Notes: generated from the sequence alone by a model not told the origin. Positions 44,793-54,707 are shown, counted from the first letter of the stretch. The stretch is 64,000 nt of DNA from Vibrio japonicus (GCF_024582835.1 NZ_CP102097.1:124001-188000); one strand, 5' to 3'. Translations and numbers: made by a program.

Positions 44793-45949
44793 AACGTTTT
44801 TTATTGCCTGACCTTGGAGAAGGGTTAGCAGAATCAGAGATTGTCGAGTGGCACGTTCAAGTCGGCGATCAAGTCGAGTTAGACCAAGTTGTACTCACCG
44901 TCGAAACCGCTAAAGCCGTTGTCGAAGTCCCCTCGCCTTGCAGCGGTAAAGTCATCAGTCGCCACGGTGAAGAAGGCGATGTCGTCAACATCGGCGCATT
45001 GCTGCTCGAAATTGAAGAGGTGAACGAAAACGCCTCTGCCAGTTCAAACCAAGCGGAACCGATGAAACAAAACGCCGATGCTGCGACTGTAGTCGGGAAT
45101 GTATCGCACCAGACTCACCAAGTGAATGTGGATGACTTTTGGATTGGTGGCGCGAATAACCACATGGAGCAATCTCCAGTTACCGCCATGCCATCGGCTC
45201 GCCTTCTGGCTAAGAAACTTGGGGTGAATTTGGACAAAGTAGACGGGACTGGCCCGAATGGATTGATTATCGACAACGATATTTACCATGAAGCTGGCCG
45301 ACAGCAACCGGGCACAGAGTTACTCAAAGGTGCACGAAGAACCATGGCAGCGACCATGACGGAATCTCACCACGCTGTGGCCGCCGTTACCATTACTGAA
45401 GAAGCGAGTTTAGCCAACTGGAGTAGTGATGAAGACATTTCTGCCCGACTAATCAAAGCCGTCGTTTATGCCTGTAAACAAGAGCCCGCCCTGAACGCAT
45501 GGTTCGATGCCGACACCATGACTCGCTGTGTACACAGAAACGTCAATATTGGTATCGCCGTCGATAGTGAACATGGCTTATATGTTCCTGTTTTAAAAAA
45601 TGCGGATGACTTTTCAACCGAGGGTGTGCGTCGCTGGTTAGATGAAACCGTTGAAGGCATCCGAACCCGTAAAATAGGGCGAGAGCAACTCCAGAATGCC
45701 ACGATCACACTGTCGAATTTTGGTGCCATTGCCGGCATCTATGCGACGCCCGTAGTGTCACCGCCTCAGGTCGCGATTGTGGGCGCAGGACGAATCATTG
45801 AAAAAGTGGTGATGAAAGACGGTCAACCTATCACAATCAAAGCAATGCCACTCTCTATTACCTTTGACCACAGAGCCTGCACTGGGGGCGAAGCGGCAAG
45901 ATTCACCAAAAAACTCGTATGGCACTTAGAAAGCCGTTATCAGGTGTAA
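44789..45949 (+). CDS. Dihydrolipoamide acyltransferase (E2) of the 2-oxoacid dehydrogenase
   Basis: A 386-residue E2 with one lipoyl domain (LPDLGEGLAESEIVEWHV at the start; lipoyl-lysine in ETAKAVVEVP, K42), an E3-binding domain (AMPSARLLAKKLGVNLDKVDGTG) and the catalytic core. The active-site histidine is in DHRACTGGEAARF, where the usual DHRxxDG has Thr in place of Asp. This variant is found in some BkdC/PdhC-type E2s. The ATG at 44789 has GGAGG with six-base spacing, better than the ATG at 44783. No E3 gene follows, so the complex uses a lipoamide dehydrogenase encoded elsewhere. Confidence 0.9.
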   Translation: MKRFLLPDLGEGLAESEIVEWHVQVGDQVELDQVVLTVETAKAVVEVPSPCSGKVISRHGEEGDVVNIGALLLEIEEVNENASASSNQAEPMKQNADAATVVGNVSHQTHQVNVDDFWIGGANNHMEQSPVTAMPSARLLAKKLGVNLDKVDGTGPNGLIIDNDIYHEAGRQQPGTELLKGARRTMAATMTESHHAVAAVTITEEASLANWSSDEDISARLIKAVVYACKQEPALNAWFDADTMTRCVHRNVNIGIAVDSEHGLYVPVLKNADDFSTEGVRRWLDETVEGIRTRKIGREQLQNATITLSNFGAIAGIYATPVVSPPQVAIVGAGRIIEKVVMKDGQPITIKAMPLSITFDHRACTGGEAARFTKKLVWHLESRYQV

Positions 45950-45988
45950 ATATCCATTGCATCAATCAATAAGCAAGTGGGAATACGC

Positions 45989-46023
45989 AAGTGGGTCATG
46001 AACAATGGCCCACTTAATTTTTT
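45989..46023 (+). terminator. Terminator after the E2 gene
   Basis: An 11-bp stem with one G-T pair (45989-45999 with 46005-46015) is followed by AATTTTTTTG. It closes the E1-E2 operon and lies 20 bases before the end of the convergent etfA. Confidence 0.85.
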
Positions 46024-46042
46024 GAAATGATCACTTTTGCCA

Positions 46043-47008
46043 TTACACGTTATCGATGAGTTCCGGTAATAGAGCAAACAGATCCCCTACTAGCCCATAA
46101 TCGGCAACATCAAAAATCGGCGCATCGGGATCGTTGTTGATTGCCACAATGACTTTTGACTCCTTCATCCCAGCGATATGTTGAATCGCGCCCGAAATGC
46201 CCACTGCAATATAAAGATCCGGTGCCACCACTTTGCCTGTCTGCCCTACCTGAAGATCATTGGAAACAAACCCGGCATCCACTGCCGCTCGCGATGCACC
46301 AATCGCTCCACCCAATTTATCTGCCAACTTTTCCACTAATGCAAAATTGTCTTTACTCCCCAGCCCTCTGCCTCCAGATACAACGACCTTAGCGGAGGTG
46401 AGCTCTGGCCGCTCCGTTTTTGTCATTTCCTGACTGACAAATTCTGTCGCAGAAGGAGCAGCATCAAATTGGAGCATTGTCACTGAAGCGGTGGGCTCAT
46501 CTGACGGCTGCATTTTATCAAACGCCGTTTCACGTATCGTCATAATGATCACCTTGTCACTTGACGTCACCCGTGCGAGTGCATTGCCTGCGTATATTGG
46601 GCGAACAACCGTATCAGGCGCTTCAATTTTGGTGATATCAGACAGCTGACCCACATCGAGTAACGCAGATACTCTCGGCATCAAATCCTTACCGAAAGTG
46701 GTAGCCGCAGACAGAATATGCGAGTAGCCATGGCTTGCCTTTACCACAACAGGCGCCAAACACTCGCTTAAAGGGTGAGCGAAACATACATCGTCAGCGA
46801 CCATAATTTGGTTCACGATAGGAAATCGACGTAACTGTTCCACAACGTTTTGGCATTGATTCCCCACTACCAATACATCAACAGGACAATTTTCGCACAG
46901 TGTCGATATCTGCTCGGCTGCCGTTAACACTGACAAAGTGCCCCCACTACATTGAACACCATCATGCTGGGAGATTACCAAAACTTTTGCTGTCGTAAGA
47001 TGACTCAT
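46043..47008 (-). CDS. etfA: Electron transfer flavoprotein alpha subunit
   Basis: A 321-residue ETF alpha subunit. The C-terminal FAD domain is clear: VVSGGRGLGSKDNFALVEKLA, GASRAAVDAGFVSND, QVGQTGKVVAPDLYIAVG, and SGAIQHIAGMKESKVIVAINND. It carries electrons from acyl-CoA dehydrogenases to ETF:quinone oxidoreductase, encoded divergently 145 bases away. ETF alpha needs a beta subunit, normally the gene directly upstream, but no etfB is present on either side. That is the odd point of this locus. Confidence 0.93.
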   Translation of the reverse strand: MSHLTTAKVLVISQHDGVQCSGGTLSVLTAAEQISTLCENCPVDVLVVGNQCQNVVEQLRRFPIVNQIMVADDVCFAHPLSECLAPVVVKASHGYSHILSAATTFGKDLMPRVSALLDVGQLSDITKIEAPDTVVRPIYAGNALARVTSSDKVIIMTIRETAFDKMQPSDEPTASVTMLQFDAAPSATEFVSQEMTKTERPELTSAKVVVSGGRGLGSKDNFALVEKLADKLGGAIGASRAAVDAGFVSNDLQVGQTGKVVAPDLYIAVGISGAIQHIAGMKESKVIVAINNDPDAPIFDVADYGLVGDLFALLPELIDNV

Positions 47009-47152
47009 ACATCCACTCCATTAACCGAGCGCCCTCAGCGCCAACTTCACTCACTAGTGTTGGGCTTAAGCACGTTAATTCCCGCTTAGTAAAGTTTAGG
47101 TTAACTGAACTATTATTTATTGAGACAAGGTGGACAACAGGTGAGATAAGGC

Positions 47153-48817
47153 ATGGAAAGAGAAACAATGGAGTTTGACATTGTCGTTGTCGGCGCTGGC
47201 CCTGCTGGATTATCCGCTGCTTGTCGACTTGGTCAACTTAGTCGGTCGAATGGACTGGATCTCAATATTTGCGTGATTGAGAAAGGCGCACAAGTCGGCG
47301 CGCATATTTTATCCGGAGCCGTATTCGAGCCAAAAGCACTAGACGAGCTTTTCCCAGACTGGCAAGACGCCCCACCACCCATGACTCCTGTGAGTGACGA
47401 ATCGCTCATTTACCTAACAACCAAACACAATCACTGTCGCGTTCCTAAACATCTTGCTCCTAAAACCCTGTTTGGCAAAAATCCCAATTACGTCATTAGC
47501 TTGGGGCAACTCTGCATTTGGTTAGCGGATCAAGCCGAGCAACTTGGCGTTGAGATCTTTCCCGGCTTTGCCGCAAAAAGCATCCATTACGACAATGAAG
47601 GCAACGTCTGTGGCATTGTGACGTCCGATTTAGGCCTTGATAAAGAAGGCAAACCAAAAAGCAGCTTTGAGCCAGGCATTATTCTCAAAGCCCGATATAC
47701 CGTATTTGCAGAAGGGGCAAGAGGCCATTTAGGTTGCGAACTGATCAGTAAATTCAAACTGAACAAAGGTAAACAACCCCAACACTATGCGTTGGGCATT
47801 AAAGAGTTGTGGCAACTACCGGAAAACGATCCAAGACATAAACCCGGTACGGTTATCCACGGCTTGGGCTGGCCACTCAGTGAGAGCAACACCAATGGCG
47901 GGAGCTTTCTTTATCACCTCGACAACCACCAAATTGCGGTCGGTATTATTGTCGATCTCAATTACAGCAACCCCTACCTTGATCCCTTTGAAGAGTTTCA
48001 ACGCCTAAAACACCACCCTGCTATGTCCAAATATTTAGAGGGCGGTGAGCGACTTTGTTTTGGTGCAAGAGCGTTAGCCAAAGGTGGATTGTTTTCACTC
48101 CCCAAACAGCAGTTTCCCGGCGGCTTATTAATCGGATGTGATGCAGGCACGCTAGACAACGCCAAAATTAAAGGGTGTCACACCGCTATGAAATCAGGTC
48201 TGATAGCGGCTGAAGCGATTGCCCTAGAATTCGCAAAAGACAATCCTGAGCTTGAAGTAAACTACCAAACGCATTTTGAGCAGTCCTGGCTGTATGACGA
48301 ACTGAGTCGAGCCCGAAATTTCAACGGCGCCATTCACAAACACGGCCCTATTCTTGGTGGTGCACTTGCCATCATTGAACAGAACATTTGGCCATGTATC
48401 ACACGTAAGCCTGTACCTTGGAACATCAAAGATCCACAAGCTGACTACGTGGCTTTGAAAGATAAGTACACTTGCACAAAAATTCACTACCCTAAGCCCG
48501 ATAAAAAGCTGAGTTTTGATAGACCTTCATCGGTGTATTTATCCGGTACAAAACACGAAGAAAATCAGCCTAATCACTTACATATCTCCAGCTACAGGAT
48601 TGCTATTGCTAACCATTTACCCATGTTTGATGAACCGAGCCAGCGGTATTGTCCGGCTGGTGTGTATGAAATTGTTGAGAAAGATGGCAACAAACAACTG
48701 CACATTAACCCCACTAACTGCCTTCACTGTAAAACGTGCGACATAAAAGACCCATCAAATAACATCACTTGGGTTCCCCCCGAAGGTGGTGGTGGGCCAG
48801 ATTACAGAAACATGTAA
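47153..48817 (+). CDS. Electron transfer flavoprotein:ubiquinone oxidoreductase
   Basis: A 554-residue membrane-associated flavo-iron-sulfur protein. The FAD dinucleotide fold is DIVVVGAGPAGLSAACRLGQL at the N-terminus. GGLLIGCDAGTLDNAKIKGCHTAMKSG is the conserved redox-site loop. The 4Fe-4S ligands near the C-terminus are in NPTNCLHCKTCDIKDP, with a further Cys upstream in QRYCPAGVYE. It moves electrons from ETF to the quinone pool during fatty-acid and branched-chain amino-acid oxidation. ATG 47153 has AGGTGAG upstream; an in-frame ATG at 47168 is also possible. Confidence 0.95.
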   Translation: MERETMEFDIVVVGAGPAGLSAACRLGQLSRSNGLDLNICVIEKGAQVGAHILSGAVFEPKALDELFPDWQDAPPPMTPVSDESLIYLTTKHNHCRVPKHLAPKTLFGKNPNYVISLGQLCIWLADQAEQLGVEIFPGFAAKSIHYDNEGNVCGIVTSDLGLDKEGKPKSSFEPGIILKARYTVFAEGARGHLGCELISKFKLNKGKQPQHYALGIKELWQLPENDPRHKPGTVIHGLGWPLSESNTNGGSFLYHLDNHQIAVGIIVDLNYSNPYLDPFEEFQRLKHHPAMSKYLEGGERLCFGARALAKGGLFSLPKQQFPGGLLIGCDAGTLDNAKIKGCHTAMKSGLIAAEAIALEFAKDNPELEVNYQTHFEQSWLYDELSRARNFNGAIHKHGPILGGALAIIEQNIWPCITRKPVPWNIKDPQADYVALKDKYTCTKIHYPKPDKKLSFDRPSSVYLSGTKHEENQPNHLHISSYRIAIANHLPMFDEPSQRYCPAGVYEIVEKDGNKQLHINPTNCLHCKTCDIKDPSNNITWVPPEGGGGPDYRNM

Positions 48818-49108
48818 GAACCTGATTTTCGTGGTTAAACGCTACGGTAAAAGTGCAATACACCATTTTGTTAATCTATCCGTCTTATAGCTTCGTTACC
48901 GGACGTCAAACCCTTATTAGCAAAGGGGTTGTACACAGTCTGTTAACAATTGGAAATATTTTTGTGTTCTGATTGAAAAAGAGATTCCAATCACACTTAT
49001 ATTGGTTATAATTCGCGCCCATTGCGTTTTCTGTTGATAAACGCAAACTTAATTTTAATGTATTGACTATTAACCACGCCTCTTCTTAGAGGAAAACTGG
49101 GAAAAAAA

Positions 49109-50341
49109 ATGAGCAAGATTGATAAAGCTATGCGTATCCTGCTAGCGGGATTCTGTATCAACCTTTGTCTTGGCATCCTGTATGCTTGGAGTGTATTTAA
49201 CAAGGCACTAGTCACTGAATCTGGCTGGAGTGCTGCTGAAGCATCTGCGCCTTACGCAACTGCAACTATCACCTTCTCTATCTGTCTTCTAGTTGCGGGT
49301 ATCCTACAAGACCGTATGGGTCCTCGTATGATCCTTATCTTAGGTACGGTTCTTACTGGCCTTGGTATGATTGCCTCTGGTTTTGTCGATTCACCGCTTA
49401 TGCTAAACATTACATTCGGTGTGATTACTGGTGCTGGTATCGGCTTTGGTTACGCGTGTCTGTCACCGTCTGCGATGAAATGGTTCCACTCGTCTAAAAA
49501 AGGCATGGTAAACGGTCTTATCGCCGCTGGCTTCGGTCTTGCCGCTATCTACCTTGCGCCACTGACTGCTGCTCTTATCGACAGCATGGGCATCCAAACT
49601 AGCTTCTTAGTACTTGGTGTAGGTATTTTGGCTATCGCAGTACCACTTGCAGCGACGATCAACAACCCACCAGCGGGCTACACGCCAGCAGAACCAAAAG
49701 TAAAAGCTGGCCAAGCACCAAAAGCGGTAAAGATTTCTGAAGATCTAAGCTGGAAAGCGATGCTGAAAACGCCTCAGTTCTACTCATTGTGGATCATGTA
49801 CGCGTTTGCCGCTTCTGTTGGTCTTATGATCATCGGTAACATCACCACGATCGCAAGCGTTCAGGCTAGCCTGCCAAACGCGGTATACCTAGCATCTATC
49901 CTTGCAGTATTTAACTCAGGCGGTCGTGTTGCTGCGGGTATGCTTGCAGACAAGATTGGTGGCGTGCGCACTCTACTGTTAGCGTTCATACTACAAGGCG
50001 CAAACATGGCTCTGTTCGCAACGTTCGATACAGAATTCACGCTTATCATCGGTACAGCTATCGCAGCGGTTGGTTACGGTACGCTACTAGCGGTATTCCC
50101 AACACTAACAGCAGAATTCTACGGCCTGAAAAACTACGGTACTAACTACGGCGTTCTATACACGGCCTGGGGTATTGGTGGTGCTATCGGTGCCGCGGTT
50201 GTTGGCTTCTCTATGACAAACGGCGACGGCTACAACCTAGCGTACACGGTTTCAGCAGTTATGATGGCAGTGTGTATTACACTTGCAATCATCACTAAGC
50301 CAATTTCTGAAGCAAAAGTTGCGCAGCTTAAAAACGCTTAA
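49109..50341 (+). CDS. MFS transporter, OFA (oxalate:formate antiporter) family
   Basis: A 410-residue carrier with twelve membrane segments. LLAGFCINLCLGILYAWSVF is the conserved first helix of the OFA branch (like OxlT and YhjX). GAGIGFGYACLSPSAMKWF follows in the fourth and fifth helices. YhjX-type members respond to pyruvate, and others exchange oxalate and formate or pyruvate. The substrate here is not determined. Strong codon bias suggests high expression. The gene is followed by a good terminator. Confidence 0.9.
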   Translation: MSKIDKAMRILLAGFCINLCLGILYAWSVFNKALVTESGWSAAEASAPYATATITFSICLLVAGILQDRMGPRMILILGTVLTGLGMIASGFVDSPLMLNITFGVITGAGIGFGYACLSPSAMKWFHSSKKGMVNGLIAAGFGLAAIYLAPLTAALIDSMGIQTSFLVLGVGILAIAVPLAATINNPPAGYTPAEPKVKAGQAPKAVKISEDLSWKAMLKTPQFYSLWIMYAFAASVGLMIIGNITTIASVQASLPNAVYLASILAVFNSGGRVAAGMLADKIGGVRTLLLAFILQGANMALFATFDTEFTLIIGTAIAAVGYGTLLAVFPTLTAEFYGLKNYGTNYGVLYTAWGIGGAIGAAVVGFSMTNGDGYNLAYTVSAVMMAVCITLAIITKPISEAKVAQLKNA

Positions 50342-50360
50342 TCGATTGAATTAAGTACTG

Positions 50361-50391
50361 AAAGGCTTACTCTTATGGGTAAGCCTTTTTT
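50361..50391 (+). terminator. Terminator between the OFA transporter and the nuclease gene
   Basis: A perfect 10-bp stem (50361-50370 with 50379-50388) and T run. An ATG at 50375 in its loop is in frame with the next gene but would place the ribosome site inside the terminator, so the real start is downstream. Confidence 0.88.
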
Positions 50392-50404
50392 GTATGTGTA
50401 CAAC

Positions 50405-52015
50405 ATGGATAATCCCGTCACTCTCGCGCCCGATTACTATTTAGATAATTTTGTTAAACTGATTTCTCACGCTCAGCATTGGTACTCTGATCTACTCGAA
50501 TGCAGCGAACATGAATGGATCACTCATTTTAATCAGTTAGATAGACCTTCTCAGTGCTTGTTGGTACGACTATACAGTCGCCGTGGGTGCTGGTTTCGTT
50601 CAGACAAAATAAACTACGCTGAAATCCCCGACATACCCTCTCGTCTAGATACATTGGTCAAATACGATTTTATCGCCATTAACCCGATACTTGATACCCA
50701 TGGGCTTGCGTCTAGCTTGCTGACAAAACCAGAGCTATGTGCGCTATTTCCTCAGGTCAATAAGTCGCTTCGAAAAGAGCAATTCATCGCCTCGATACCA
50801 AATACGCCGTTTTCAGACTTCAACAAAATCGGCTTTGAGGTTATTCATCTCAAATCCGATTACATGATTGATTTGTTACTGACTCTGTTTTTTGCCAATA
50901 CACATCAAGACTTAAGCCAGTTTGTATTGGATGAACTGGGGTTAAACCAGTTTGAGAAATATGAACTAAGCAAAGAACGTCGCTTCTTCAGTTCGCGTAT
51001 TGAGATTGAGCAACTACTGAGTTTAAGTTCTCTCGCCGAAGAATATTCTTTGGCAGACAGACAATGCCTCTCGACATTAACTAGCCTCTCCGAACGTATT
51101 CCAGACCCAGTGCCACACGCCTATATTGAACGTAAGCGTCAGCACATGATTAATGACATTGCACGAGACTTTGAGCGATTAAGCGCGTACGACAAAGCTT
51201 TGGGTTTATTCAGGCAAACACAATTACCGCCGAGTCGAGAGCGTCAAGCACGAATTCTTGCTAAGCTTGACGAAGACAAACTCTTTAGTGACGTTGTCAC
51301 GGGCATGCTAACCCAACCTGAAAATGCAGCAGAGTTAGAAGTCGCGACCAAACTGGAACAGAGAGTAAAGCGTAAACGTGGCTTGAAAGTTCCGCGCGCC
51401 TCAAAACCTAAATGTCATGAATGCCGGCTGGAACTCGATCTTTCACAACAACGCGTAGAATTGGCAGTAAAAGCGCATTTTGAAAAGAATGGCTGGAATG
51501 TGTTTTACGTTGAAAACCACTTCCTCAATGGTTTACTCGGCCTCGCGTTTTGGGAACTGTTTTTTGCTCCAGTCGAAGGCGCGTTTATCAATGCGTATCA
51601 ATATAAGCCTTTAGATCTATACCACGCTGATTTCCTCAGTAAGCGTCAGAAGACGTATGACAAGGCCGTTGAAACGATATCGGCTCAGGGACTGCTCCAT
51701 CTTAAGCAACGTTATGAAGAAAAATTGAACATCAGTAATCCTTTTATTCACTGGCCAAGCTTTGCGCCTGAACTGATTGATCATGCCGAAACCGCAATCC
51801 CTACCGACACCTTACTCTCTCTTTTTGAAGTGCAGTTCAGCGATCTCAAGCTCTACCGGAATGGAATGCCTGATTTAATCGCATTTAAAGATAATGAATA
51901 CCGCTGGATAGAGGTCAAAGGCCCTGGCGATAAACTCCAAGACAATCAATGGCGCTGGATAAAAGAGTTCGATCGCCTTGGTGTCCCATTTTCTGTCTGT
52001 TATGTAAACCAATAG
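50405..52015 (+). CDS. VRR-NUC domain nuclease (FAN1-like)
   Basis: A 536-residue protein. The C-terminal VRR-NUC catalytic domain is visible as RNGMPDLIAFKDNEYRWIEVKGPGDKLQDNQWRWI in two adjoining parts, with the G-PDL and EVKGPGD catalytic core of the PD-(D/E)XK fold. The N-terminal part contains a SAP-like/helical region with FNQLDRPSQCLLVRLYSRRG, typical of FAN1 homologues of gammaproteobacteria. The eukaryotic relative FAN1 cuts at DNA interstrand crosslinks. ATG 50405 is used because an upstream ATG lies in the terminator. Confidence 0.88.
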   Translation: MDNPVTLAPDYYLDNFVKLISHAQHWYSDLLECSEHEWITHFNQLDRPSQCLLVRLYSRRGCWFRSDKINYAEIPDIPSRLDTLVKYDFIAINPILDTHGLASSLLTKPELCALFPQVNKSLRKEQFIASIPNTPFSDFNKIGFEVIHLKSDYMIDLLLTLFFANTHQDLSQFVLDELGLNQFEKYELSKERRFFSSRIEIEQLLSLSSLAEEYSLADRQCLSTLTSLSERIPDPVPHAYIERKRQHMINDIARDFERLSAYDKALGLFRQTQLPPSRERQARILAKLDEDKLFSDVVTGMLTQPENAAELEVATKLEQRVKRKRGLKVPRASKPKCHECRLELDLSQQRVELAVKAHFEKNGWNVFYVENHFLNGLLGLAFWELFFAPVEGAFINAYQYKPLDLYHADFLSKRQKTYDKAVETISAQGLLHLKQRYEEKLNISNPFIHWPSFAPELIDHAETAIPTDTLLSLFEVQFSDLKLYRNGMPDLIAFKDNEYRWIEVKGPGDKLQDNQWRWIKEFDRLGVPFSVCYVNQ

Positions 52016-52120
52016 ACTGGTCAATGAGGGTTTTCAGCGATTTTGAATGGTGTTTTATTTGCTAAACTCGTATTCTTCTGCTGCAATTTTCTGAACATAA
52101 TCAATCAAATCAATATCCAG

Positions 52121-54478
52121 ATGAAACTACAAAAACTTTTGTTACTGGTGATCGTAACACTGTTCGCTGGCTGTGCCACATACGCTGGGCTTAACTACAA
52201 TCAACTCTTTGGAGAGGCGCAGGTTAGAGAGCGCCGCGTCCACATAGACTCATCACATGGCGATTTCTTCTTAAAGGAGGTAAAACCCATCATCGACAAG
52301 CGATGTGTGGTCTGTCACGCCTGTTATGATGCGCCATGTCAACTGAAACTCTCTTCGGTAGAAGGGATTGATCGAGGCGCAAGTACTCAGCTTGTCTACG
52401 AAGGAACTCGCCTGACGGCAGCGAAACCCACTCGCCTGTTTGAGGATGCAGAGACAACACAGCAGTGGCGTGACTTGGGCTTTCATCCTGTCCTTAACGA
52501 ACGCTCCCAAAACGCGACAGCGAACATCGAAGCGGGCTTAATCGCCAGAATGTTGATGCAAAAAGAGTCGCACCCTCTTCCGCAACAAGATCAGCTAGAA
52601 GGATTTGATTTCGCGATTGATCGCAGTCAGGTTTGCCCGACTATTGAAGAATACAGTCAATACGAGAAAAAATACCCTACTTGGGGGATGCCTTACGGAA
52701 TGCCAAACCTAGATGGCAAAGAGTACTCCACCTTAATCAATTGGCTGAATGACGGCGCTCTCATGAACGATCCCGTGCCACTTACCCAGAAGCAGCAAGA
52801 TTTGGTCGAGACGTATGAAAAGTTACTCAACAAAGACTCGTTGAAAGTCCAATTAGCCGCACGTTATATCTACGAACATCTGTTCTTATCACACCTATAT
52901 TTTTCAGATCTGAATGAACGCCAGCCACGCTTTTTTAGTCTGGTACGCTCTGCAACACCGCCAGGACTGCCTGTTAAACGTATTGCCACCCGTCGCCCTT
53001 ACGATGATCCGGGAGTTGATCGCGTGTACTACCGCTTGATTCCTGAACAAGGCACCATCGTCGATAAAACTCATATGCCTTTTGCACTCAACAAGCAGCG
53101 TATTACTAACTGGAAGCAGTGGTTTATTGACGCGCCATACACCGTATCTCAACTGCCGGGTTATGCGCCTGAAATCGCAGCTAACCCAATGACCGCCTTT
53201 ATCGACATGCCAGTAAAAGCGCGCTTTAAGTTTATGCTCGACAACTCACAGAACACGATTAACGCCTTTATCAAAGGGCCAGTTTGCCGTGGTCAGCTCG
53301 CACTTAATGTCATCAATGACCGTTTTTGGGTGTTCTTCATTGACCCTGAAAAATCGGATATCCCTGAGATCAACGAGTTTTATCGCTCTCAAGCGAACAA
53401 CCTGAAACTGCCAAGCGAACTGGAAAGCAACACCCTACCGATGACCAACTGGGTCGCGTATTCCAGACAGCAGGCCAAATATTTAGAAGAGAAGTCTGAG
53501 TTTGTTAACCGCTGGTTTAAAGACGGTCGTTACCTAACCACCGATGTGATTTGGACAGGTGACGGTCACAACCCCAATGCTGCGCTAACTGTATTTAGAC
53601 ACTTTGACAGCGCCACTGTTGTCCAAGGTTTGGTCGGCGAGCCACCAAAAACAGCATGGATTATGGATTATGCGTTGATTGAGCGTATCCATTACCTTCT
53701 TGTGGCTGGCTTCGATGTCTACGGCAATTTTGGCCACCAGCTGATCACTCGCATGTTTATGGACTTTCTAAGACTTGAAGGGGAAAGTAACTTTGTTGCC
53801 CTGCTCCCACTCAACATTCGACATCAAGAACAATCTAGTTGGTATCGTGAACAAAGCCCGCAGCTGAGTGACTTTTTACAGCGTAACGTTAATCCGTTTA
53901 ACCAACCGACGAACGTTCCGTATTACACGGACGATCCAAAATCAGAGCTCTATGCGAAGTTAAAAACACTGCTGGCTCCCGTGCTGAGTAACCGATATGA
54001 CATTGAGCAAACTGGTTTTTCTTCAAAAAACGAAAATCTTCTTCGCTCAATAAACACGATCAAAGGCAAAGGGTTAGCGTACTTACCTCAAATTACGATG
54101 CTTATGATTGAGTCTAATTCTGGTCAAAAACAGCTTTTTACCTTGTTGCAGAATAGCGCACATACCAACATCTCGAGCTTATTTGACGAAGAAAGCAATC
54201 GAGATCCAGAAAATGACGATTTAACACTGGTTCGCGGAGTGCTTGGTAGTTACCCAGCGGCTTACCTTTCTTTGAAGGAGTCTCAGATCCCGCAACTGGT
54301 TGAGATGATTAAAAATGTGTATACGGAAGAAGATTACGTCAAATTGCTTGATGCGTTTGCGATTCGTCGCAGCTCGAGTGAGTTTTGGCCGTTTAGCGAT
54401 CAGGTTCATCAGTGGTACAAACAGTCATATCCTATCGAATTTGGATTGCTGGACTATAATCGTTTTGAGAATAGGTAG
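52121..54478 (+). CDS. cti: Fatty acid cis/trans isomerase
   Basis: A 785-residue periplasmic protein. An N-terminal membrane/lipoprotein-like signal (LLLLVIVTLFAGCATYAG) is followed by a c-type heme motif CVVCHACYDAPC (CXXCH). The family's long C-terminal domain follows, with IWTGDGHNPNAALTVFRHFDSAT and GFDVYGNFGHQLITRMFMDFLRLEGE. Cti turns cis- to trans-unsaturated acyl chains in membranes in response to solvents or heat. The start is ATG 52121; an upstream in-frame ATG at 52043 would place the signal far from the N-terminus. Confidence 0.92.
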   Translation: MKLQKLLLLVIVTLFAGCATYAGLNYNQLFGEAQVRERRVHIDSSHGDFFLKEVKPIIDKRCVVCHACYDAPCQLKLSSVEGIDRGASTQLVYEGTRLTAAKPTRLFEDAETTQQWRDLGFHPVLNERSQNATANIEAGLIARMLMQKESHPLPQQDQLEGFDFAIDRSQVCPTIEEYSQYEKKYPTWGMPYGMPNLDGKEYSTLINWLNDGALMNDPVPLTQKQQDLVETYEKLLNKDSLKVQLAARYIYEHLFLSHLYFSDLNERQPRFFSLVRSATPPGLPVKRIATRRPYDDPGVDRVYYRLIPEQGTIVDKTHMPFALNKQRITNWKQWFIDAPYTVSQLPGYAPEIAANPMTAFIDMPVKARFKFMLDNSQNTINAFIKGPVCRGQLALNVINDRFWVFFIDPEKSDIPEINEFYRSQANNLKLPSELESNTLPMTNWVAYSRQQAKYLEEKSEFVNRWFKDGRYLTTDVIWTGDGHNPNAALTVFRHFDSATVVQGLVGEPPKTAWIMDYALIERIHYLLVAGFDVYGNFGHQLITRMFMDFLRLEGESNFVALLPLNIRHQEQSSWYREQSPQLSDFLQRNVNPFNQPTNVPYYTDDPKSELYAKLKTLLAPVLSNRYDIEQTGFSSKNENLLRSINTIKGKGLAYLPQITMLMIESNSGQKQLFTLLQNSAHTNISSLFDEESNRDPENDDLTLVRGVLGSYPAAYLSLKESQIPQLVEMIKNVYTEEDYVKLLDAFAIRRSSSEFWPFSDQVHQWYKQSYPIEFGLLDYNRFENR

Positions 54479-54518
54479 AACTGTTTAACCGCGCTTGCTC
54501 ATATTAAGGAGGTTTACG

Positions 54519-54707
54519 ATGGGAATTCAAGACAGCATTCGTTTACTGGAGCAGCAAATCTATGTTGCATGTTCAGAAGGCGATTATGACACCGTTCAAA
54601 TGCTAGAGCATCAGCTAGAGAGGTTAAGAACCAAAGCCGAACATCCATTTGATGAAGACCCATATGCTCCTGAAGGAAAATTCTTCCCTGAAGACGAGTG
54701 GTACTAA
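54519..54707 (+). CDS. Small conserved-looking acidic protein (62 residues)
   Basis: Starts MGIQDSIRLLEQQIYVACSEGD with AAGGAGG seven bases upstream, a very good ribosome site. The first half is helical (EQQIYVACSEGDYDTVQMLEHQLERLR) and the tail acidic (DEDPYAPEGKFFPEDEWY). No family recognised. It is 40 bases after cti and followed by a strong terminator, so it probably shares the cti transcript. Confidence 0.75.
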   Translation: MGIQDSIRLLEQQIYVACSEGDYDTVQMLEHQLERLRTKAEHPFDEDPYAPEGKFFPEDEWY

